Assembly (NCBI GenBank): GCA_023144715.1
Contig: JAGLFC010000008.1
Coordinates: forward strand, 1-21,137
Origin: Gammaproteobacteria bacterium
GTDB taxonomy: Bacteria > Pseudomonadota > Gammaproteobacteria > GRL18
Direction of reading: 5' to 3'
DNA: 21,137 nucleotides
A model generated the notes under the pieces. The model saw nothing but the letters and a program-made list of their open reading frames with translations, did not search any database and was not told the origin of the DNA. Below are positions 15,656 to 21,137 of this stretch, piece by piece (position 1 is the first letter of the stretch; every line of letters begins with the position of its first letter). A program made the position numbers and the translations under genes.

Positions 15656-16726
15656 ATGTTAGATCTTTTTAATCGTTGGTTTCAGAGACATTTCTCTGAT
15701 CCTCAAGTTGTTTTTTTAGTCGTTTTTTTAATTCTTTCCTTTACAATTGTGATTACTTTTAATGATACTCTGACACCTGTTTTTGCTGCAATTGTCATTG
15801 CTTACTTACTAGAAGGTATCATAGTACTTTTTAATCATTGGTTTCATAATCGCCTGATTTCAGTCATTCTTGTTTTTGTGGCATTTTTGACGGTATTAAT
15901 GTTAACTCTTTTTGTAATAACACCTCTTTTATGGGAACAAATAACGGATTTAATTAGAGATACGCCTATTTATATTGAACGTGGCAGGCAATTAATTTTA
16001 CAACTGCCTAACCATTATAATTTTATTTCTGAAGAGGCTGTTTTAGAAATTTTTTCATTAATTCAATCTGAAGCGACAGCAATGGGTAAGCATGTTTTAA
16101 CCTTATCTATTAATTCTATTCAAAGTAGTATTACCATTATGATTTATCTCATTCTTGCTCCTTTATTAGTCTTTTTCTTTTTAAAAGATAAAGATAAAAT
16201 TCTTGGTTGGTTTTTACATTTTTTTCCTAAAGATACTCAATTATCAACGCAAGTCTGGCGTGAAATGGATCAACAAATTGGTAATTATGTACGTGGTAAA
16301 TTTTGGGAAATTACCATTATTTCTGCCTTTTGTTTTACAACTTTTTCATTTTTAGGTTTAAAGTATGCCTTACTCATTTCAGTGATAGTCGGCTTATCAG
16401 TAGTTGTCCCTTATATTGGGGCAACAGTTGTCACTATTCCAGTAGCTCTTATTGCTTTCTTTCAATGGGGTTGGACGGCTGATTTTGCTTGGTTAATGTT
16501 TGCTTATGGTATGATTCAAGCGTTAGATGGTAATGTGATTGTGCCTTTATTATTTTCAGAGGTTGTTAATCTTCACCCCGTTGCGATTATTGTGGCTATT
16601 TTATTTTTTGGTGGTTTATGGGGTTTTTGGGGAGTATTTTTTGCAATACCATTAGGCACGTTGGTCAGTTCAGTCATTACAGCGTGGCCATCACTCTCTC
16701 AAGAGACTGTTGATGTTGTATTATAA
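15656..16726 (+). CDS. AI-2E family transporter / PerM-like permease
   Basis: A 356-residue inner-membrane protein with about seven to eight hydrophobic segments. The family pattern is clear: two N-terminal helices, a soluble stretch (about 100-150), then VVPYIGATVVTIPVAL and, near the C-terminus, LHPVAIIVAILFFGGLWGFWGVFFAIPL in pieces. Members include E. coli PerM and TqsA; the latter exports the quorum signal AI-2, while others have been linked to sodium/proton exchange. The substrate here is unknown and the AI-2 name should not be read as function. It lies 57 nt after the small protein gene, with no terminator between, so it may continue the GTPase transcript. The following DUF3108 gene overlaps its end by 14 nt. 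AGGA lies 13 nt before the ATG, an imperfect spacing. Confidence 0.88.
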   Translation: MLDLFNRWFQRHFSDPQVVFLVVFLILSFTIVITFNDTLTPVFAAIVIAYLLEGIIVLFNHWFHNRLISVILVFVAFLTVLMLTLFVITPLLWEQITDLIRDTPIYIERGRQLILQLPNHYNFISEEAVLEIFSLIQSEATAMGKHVLTLSINSIQSSITIMIYLILAPLLVFFFLKDKDKILGWFLHFFPKDTQLSTQVWREMDQQIGNYVRGKFWEITIISAFCFTTFSFLGLKYALLISVIVGLSVVVPYIGATVVTIPVALIAFFQWGWTADFAWLMFAYGMIQALDGNVIVPLLFSEVVNLHPVAIIVAILFFGGLWGFWGVFFAIPLGTLVSSVITAWPSLSQETVDVVL

Positions 16727-17519
16727 TGTTTTAATTTTTGTATTGCTTAGTGTTATTTCTCATAGTAAAGCAGATGATTTATTTGAAGAAAATTTATATT
16801 ATAAATTAAGTTATAGAGGTGTTCTAACATCAATGATATGGGCTGATCTGGCTGATATTAAAATGACTGCATTAAGCACTGATAATAAAAATATACATCA
16901 ATTTGAGCTTTATTTAACGACAGAACATTATAATAAAGCAGAATTATTTCACCCTGTTCGCTATATTTATCGCTCTACCATTGATGCAAATCAACATAAA
17001 ACCCTTAAAATTGAAGAAAAGGATACGGGAAAAAATAATAGTATGGATATGCTTTGGTTGGATTGGCATAATAAAACAACTCATACATTTGTGCAATGTA
17101 AAACAAATCAGCCATGCTATCATTTAGAAAAATTTAAACATTTATCATTTTTTGATGATGATATTATGTCACTGATGTATAAAGATTTAGGTGACACTAT
17201 AGACACAAAACAGGTATTAGATCCTTTGTCTCTCATTTATGCTTTACGAAAGAATGATTTTATGCCCAGTGATATAATGCTAAAAAAAATACCTCTTGTT
17301 GTCTCAGATAATATACGAATGTATTTTATTGAACAGTCTGTGGAAAAATTTAAATTTCGCAAGAAGATTATCTCTGGATTAAAATTTAAATTTTATAGTC
17401 CAGAAAAAAAGGATAAATTCTATTATATTTGGCTCAGTGATGATAAAAATAGAATTCCGTTACGCATTAGTATGGAAACTCCTTTAGGACAATTAAAAAT
17501 TTCTTTAATGGATATTTAA
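16713..17519 (+). CDS. DUF3108 domain-containing secreted protein
   Basis: A 268-residue protein with a signal peptide (hydrophobic core 6-15, likely cleavage after SKA at residue 20), so probably periplasmic. The body matches the general pattern of DUF3108: an early YYKLSYRGVLTSMIWADL strand pair, central aromatic-rich strands and a C-terminal PLRISMETPLGQLKISL. The family's function is unknown; the fold is thought to be a lipocalin-like beta barrel. Two cysteines five residues apart (CKTNQPC, near residue 130) may form a disulfide or bind metal. I chose the ATG at 16713, with AAGAG 7 nt upstream, rather than the TTG immediately before it. The start lies inside the end of the PerM-like gene, so the two are translationally coupled and probably act at the same membrane. 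Very AT-rich and Lys/Ile-rich. Confidence 0.8.
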   Translation: MLYYNVLIFVLLSVISHSKADDLFEENLYYKLSYRGVLTSMIWADLADIKMTALSTDNKNIHQFELYLTTEHYNKAELFHPVRYIYRSTIDANQHKTLKIEEKDTGKNNSMDMLWLDWHNKTTHTFVQCKTNQPCYHLEKFKHLSFFDDDIMSLMYKDLGDTIDTKQVLDPLSLIYALRKNDFMPSDIMLKKIPLVVSDNIRMYFIEQSVEKFKFRKKIISGLKFKFYSPEKKDKFYYIWLSDDKNRIPLRISMETPLGQLKISLMDI

Positions 17520-17655
17520 AGATTTTTAGTTTCAACTCATCACTCCTTCCTAAATAATTAATTACATAAATTACCCTTTATTTTCAGTATTTTTACATTA
17601 AATCTGTTACTATTAAACGTTGTATCTGTCTAATTGTTTTTCAGGATTAAAATTT

Positions 17656-19032
17656 ATGGTTCGAATTTTTAAACATTATATTCCACTTAGTTTGATTATA
17701 TCAGGCGTTTTAGAGGCATTTGCTTGTTATCTTTCTGTGCCTTTGGCACGTTATCTAAATTCTTATGACTCTAATATCCATTTTTTTAATTACACATCTT
17801 TAATATTTATGTTGGTTGTTATTTTTTCAATGTCAGCAGCAGGTTTGTATAATCGACATTTACGTGAAAATTTTAAAGAAGTAATCTTTAGAATTATTTT
17901 TGTTTTAATTCTTGTTTTTTTTATTATGAGTTTCCTATTTTATTTATATCCTATTTTATTTACAGCTCGAACATCATTTGTTTATGCTTTAATTATTACA
18001 GGCATGATGTTATTTTTAAGTCGAACATTGCTTTATTTAACGATTGAACATGATTATTTTAAACAACGTGTGATTGTTTTTGGAGCAGGGAAAAAAGCGT
18101 CTCACATTAAAGAAATACGTCGTAAATCAGACAAGAGAAATATTAAGATTATAGGTTTTATTGCAGTAGAGGATGAACAATGTCTTGTTGATAAAAACAA
18201 TTTAATTAATACGCCCAATGGATTACTAAATTATGTTGTTGAACATCATATTGATGAAGTTATTGTTGCTCTTGATAAAAATGATATCAAGGTTCCTGTT
18301 GATGAACTTTTGGAGTGTAAGGTTAATGGTATTGTAGTATTAGATATTTTAACATTTTTTGAGCGTCAGACAGGGCGTATTAAACTGGGCACATTAAGCC
18401 CTACTAATTTAATTTTTTCAGATGGTTTTGTACAAAGACGCTTTGATCAATTTATAAAACGTTGTTTTGATATTATTGCCTCTATTTTGTTATTGTTGGT
18501 CACTTGGCCTATTATGATTGTGACAGCATTGGCTATTTTAATGGAATCACACTTTAAAGGCAGTGTTTTTTATAAACAAAAGAGAGTGGGTTTGTTTGAT
18601 GAAAATTTTGAAGTCATTAAATTTCGTAGCATGGGAATGGATGCTGAAAAAGATGGTGCACAATGGGCTCAAGAAGTTGATCCTAGAGTCACAAAAGTAG
18701 GTAATATTATCCGTAAGTATCGAATTGATGAATTACCACAACTATTTAATGTCTTAATGGGAAATATGAGCTTTGTAGGACCAAGACCTGAACGTCCTGA
18801 ATTTGTTAAAGAATTATCTCAAGCAATTGAATATTATGATATAAGGCATTATATTAAACCAGGAATCACTGGTTGGGCACAAATATGTTATCCCTATGGT
18901 GCGACTCAATATGATACTCGCAATAAATTAGAATATGATTTGTATTATATGAAAAATTATAGTATTTTTTTAGATATTATGATTTTATTGCAAACTATTC
19001 AGGTGGTTTTATGGCGCCAAGGGGCAAGATAG
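17656..19032 (+). CDS. TIGR03013 family XrtA/PEP-CTERM system glycosyltransferase
   Basis: A 458-residue polyprenyl-phosphate sugar transferase that starts assembly of an exopolysaccharide repeat unit by moving a sugar-1-phosphate to undecaprenyl phosphate. Four N-terminal transmembrane helices (about 9-31, 46-66, 75-98, 102-125) precede a Rossmann-like CoA-binding-type domain (about 135-250, starting RVIVFGAGKKA). The bacterial sugar transferase domain fills about 268-458: a membrane helix, KFRSM at 322-326, DELPQLF at 358-364 and GPRPERPEF starting at 375. The N-terminus (MVRIFKHYIP) is typical of the XrtA/PEP-CTERM-linked subfamily. The ATG at 17656 has AGGA 8 nt upstream; an in-frame TTG at 17620 was rejected. 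prsK begins 36 nt after its stop, supporting the assignment. No terminator precedes it after the DUF3108 gene. Confidence 0.9.
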   Translation: MVRIFKHYIPLSLIISGVLEAFACYLSVPLARYLNSYDSNIHFFNYTSLIFMLVVIFSMSAAGLYNRHLRENFKEVIFRIIFVLILVFFIMSFLFYLYPILFTARTSFVYALIITGMMLFLSRTLLYLTIEHDYFKQRVIVFGAGKKASHIKEIRRKSDKRNIKIIGFIAVEDEQCLVDKNNLINTPNGLLNYVVEHHIDEVIVALDKNDIKVPVDELLECKVNGIVVLDILTFFERQTGRIKLGTLSPTNLIFSDGFVQRRFDQFIKRCFDIIASILLLLVTWPIMIVTALAILMESHFKGSVFYKQKRVGLFDENFEVIKFRSMGMDAEKDGAQWAQEVDPRVTKVGNIIRKYRIDELPQLFNVLMGNMSFVGPRPERPEFVKELSQAIEYYDIRHYIKPGITGWAQICYPYGATQYDTRNKLEYDLYYMKNYSIFLDIMILLQTIQVVLWRQGAR

Positions 19033-19068
19033 TTTTATTTTTTTTAGCGATAATAATTAACATATTTT

Positions 19069-21137
19069 ATGATGAGTGATATTGTTTTTACTTATCAGTA
19101 TGATTTTTATAGTTATTTGTTTGCAAGTATTGCTTATGCTCTATTGTTATTAATCAGTCTTTGGAGTATAAAGCAATATCGTTCTGGTTTTATTTTTTTT
19201 ATTGCTGTTTTGATCTCATTTATTTGGTCAGCCTATACTAGCTATACCATTATCCATGACGAGTTTTATATTTCAGATACCATCCCCCTTGAAACATTAC
19301 GTAATTTAACATGGTTTATTTATCTATTATCTATGTTGGCGAGGCTTGAACAAAAACCTGAACAAGCCGAATGTTTGGATAAAACAAGTATTTTTTATTA
19401 TTTAAAATATTTTAAAATCACATTTTTATACCCCTCAAGTTATTCAATTATTCTTATTGTGAGTACATTATTTGCTTTTATAAGTGAATTAAGTCCTACT
19501 TTAATGCTGACTCTTAATAATATTATTGGCATAGATTTTAGGATTTTATCCCATATTTGTTTTGCCATTATTGGTTTAATTCTTATTGAGCAATTATATA
19601 GAAATACTTTATCTGAGCAACGCTGGGCCATAAAATTTATGTGTTTAGGTTTGGGAGGGCTTTTTGCCTATGATTTTATTATTTACAGTAAATCATTATT
19701 ATTTACTACACTTGATTTTACTTTGTGGAATTCAAGAGGTTTTGTTAATGCTTTGGTGGTTCCACTATTAGCTATTTCACTGATTCGTTTACAAGATACA
19801 TCACGTGCTTATACCCTTTCTAGAAAAGTTATTTTTCATACAACCACTTTAGTTGGCACAGGATTTTATCTAATTTTTATGTCGATGGTTGGTTTTTATA
19901 TTAAATCTTATGGAGGTAATTGGGGTGATATTGCCCAAATTATTTTTATTTTTCTCGCTTTATTATTATTAATTGTATTGATGTTTTCAGGTGTAATACG
20001 AGCAAAATTTAAAATTTATTTTAATAAGCATTTTTTTCATTATCGTTATGATTATCGTGAAGAATGGCTTAATCTGAGTCAAAAATTAGCCACACTGGAT
20101 TCATTGCATAAATTACCTCATTTAATGATTAAAACACTGGTTGATTTAGTGGACAGTTCAGGAGGAGGCTTATGGATAAAAAATGATTTTGGGGATTATT
20201 ATCGTGCAGAAAATTACCAGCTAAATTTACATGATATGGATTTAGATGTAATCTCACGACATGACGCATCACTTAAATTTTTACAGGATAAACAATGGGT
20301 TATTGATTTACATGAATATGTGAATGAGCCAGAAATTTATGAGCAAGCCAATTTAGAGCATTGGATAAACCCTAAAAAAAATATTTGGTTATTAGTTCCT
20401 CTTTTACAACAGAATAAACTGATTGCTTTTATTGTTTTAGCAAAACCACGGATATCAAGAACACTTAATTGGGAAGACCATGATATGCTTAAAACATTTG
20501 GTATGCAGTTGGCTAATGCTTTTGCTCTTAAAATTACCAGTGAAGAATTATCAACTGCAAGACAATTTGAGGCTTATAGTCGTCTTTCTGCTTTTGTTAT
20601 TCATGATTTGAAAAACTTATTAGCTCAGGTTTCTTTAATTGTAAAAAATGCTGAAAAACATAAAACCAATCCAGAATTTATTGATGATGCAATTGAAACA
20701 TTAGAAAATGTTGTTGAAAAAATGCAAAAGTTGGTCAGCCAATTAAGACAACGTAATGTGCCTGATGTCTGTCGTCAATTTAATTTGGTGAGTATTATTA
20801 GTGATATTATGAAACAACAATCACAGCAACTGCCTGCTCCAAAGTTTCAATCAATAATAAATCATTGTATGATAGTTGGAGAACAAGAAAAAATATCAGC
20901 AGTCATCGGACATTTAGTACAAAATGCTCAGGATGCAACTTCAGATGAAGGTTTAGTTACTGTGAAATTACTTAATGATAATGAGTCAGCCATCATTAAA
21001 ATCATTGATAATGGTTGTGGTATGGATGAAAAATTTATTTCAGAACGCTTGTTTAAACCATTTGATACGACGAAAGGTAATGCTGGAATGGGAATTGGTG
21101 TCTATGAGGCAAAAAATTATATCTTAAAACATTCAGG
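19069..21137 (+). CDS. prsK: XrtA/PEP-CTERM system histidine kinase PrsK, cut by the window edge
   Basis: The frame is open to the last base; 689 codons are visible. An N-terminal region with about eight hydrophobic segments (to about residue 315) leads to a GAF-like sensor domain (about 340-495), then the kinase core: phosphoacceptor H512 in FVIHDLKNLLAQVSL, N-box N619 (VQNAQDAT), G1 DNGCGMD at 647-653, and G2 GNAGMGIGV at 670-678. The H-box wording and architecture are typical of PrsK, partner of the response regulator PrsR, which together with sigma-54 controls PEP-CTERM protein and exopolysaccharide genes. Two adjacent ATGs (19069, 19072) could be the start; neither has a clear ribosome binding site. 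It lies 36 nt after the sugar transferase gene, so probably in one operon. Only the last part of the ATPase domain is missing, and only because the window ends. Confidence 0.9.
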   Translation, partial: MMSDIVFTYQYDFYSYLFASIAYALLLLISLWSIKQYRSGFIFFIAVLISFIWSAYTSYTIIHDEFYISDTIPLETLRNLTWFIYLLSMLARLEQKPEQAECLDKTSIFYYLKYFKITFLYPSSYSIILIVSTLFAFISELSPTLMLTLNNIIGIDFRILSHICFAIIGLILIEQLYRNTLSEQRWAIKFMCLGLGGLFAYDFIIYSKSLLFTTLDFTLWNSRGFVNALVVPLLAISLIRLQDTSRAYTLSRKVIFHTTTLVGTGFYLIFMSMVGFYIKSYGGNWGDIAQIIFIFLALLLLIVLMFSGVIRAKFKIYFNKHFFHYRYDYREEWLNLSQKLATLDSLHKLPHLMIKTLVDLVDSSGGGLWIKNDFGDYYRAENYQLNLHDMDLDVISRHDASLKFLQDKQWVIDLHEYVNEPEIYEQANLEHWINPKKNIWLLVPLLQQNKLIAFIVLAKPRISRTLNWEDHDMLKTFGMQLANAFALKITSEELSTARQFEAYSRLSAFVIHDLKNLLAQVSLIVKNAEKHKTNPEFIDDAIETLENVVEKMQKLVSQLRQRNVPDVCRQFNLVSIISDIMKQQSQQLPAPKFQSIINHCMIVGEQEKISAVIGHLVQNAQDATSDEGLVTVKLLNDNESAIIKIIDNGCGMDEKFISERLFKPFDTTKGNAGMGIGVYEAKNYILKHS

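Noticed and set aside
17620..17655. TTG start for the sugar transferase
   Set aside because: The ATG at 17656 has a well-spaced AGGA and yields the typical N-terminus of the subfamily.
19440..19631. Open frame of 63 codons on the minus strand
   Set aside because: It lies opposite the membrane region of prsK, which is clearly the coding frame.

Overview
The window looks like chromosome from an AT-rich gammaproteobacterium (roughly one-third G+C by eye) with a Gram-negative envelope. SrkA, a DUF3549 protein, RNase D and a BepA-type periplasmic protease point to Gammaproteobacteria. A SulP anion transporter, a single-domain rhodanese and TusA fit a sulfur-active lifestyle. The right end carries an XrtA/PEP-CTERM-type glycosyltransferase and the histidine kinase PrsK, typical of environmental, exopolysaccharide-forming proteobacteria. 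A sulfur-oxidising lineage such as the Thiotrichales is a reasonable guess, but the sequence alone does not prove it. No tRNA, rRNA, insertion sequence, phage gene or CRISPR array was seen.

Layout. Positions 14-3390 (minus strand) are a compact apparent operon rnd - DUF3549 gene - srkA. Positions 3639-5405 (plus) hold sulP with its own putative promoter and a palindromic leader. It converges on bepA (5458-6933, minus). Plus-strand genes for a rhodanese (7191-7511) and TusA (7724-7954) follow, closed by a strong bidirectional terminator shared with a minus-strand FadL-family gene (8019-9320). A 361-bp divergent intergenic region full of inverted and direct repeats separates that gene from a second FadL-family gene (9682-11064, plus). 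Next is a secreted protein of unknown function (11185-12114), closed by tandem hairpins.

Positions 12205-17519 (plus) form a tightly packed run: two paralogous Era-like GTPases with C-terminal hydrophobic (DUF697-like) regions whose genes overlap by 71 nt, a 118-residue soluble unknown, a PerM/AI-2E-family membrane protein and a secreted DUF3108 protein that overlaps it by 14 nt. This run is the least characterised part of the window and the best candidate for an undescribed functional unit, probably at the inner membrane and envelope. Positions 17656-21137 begin an extracellular polysaccharide locus: the TIGR03013-type sugar transferase, then prsK, cut off by the window edge.

Working together: SulP, rhodanese and TusA may link sulfur-anion transport and intracellular sulfane-sulfur transfer. 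BepA maintains outer-membrane protein quality, and the two FadL proteins are outer-membrane channels for hydrophobic compounds. The sugar transferase and PrsK belong to a system that makes a polysaccharide and controls PEP-CTERM protein expression. Promoter, operator and terminator calls are by-eye matches and carry lower confidence than the genes.
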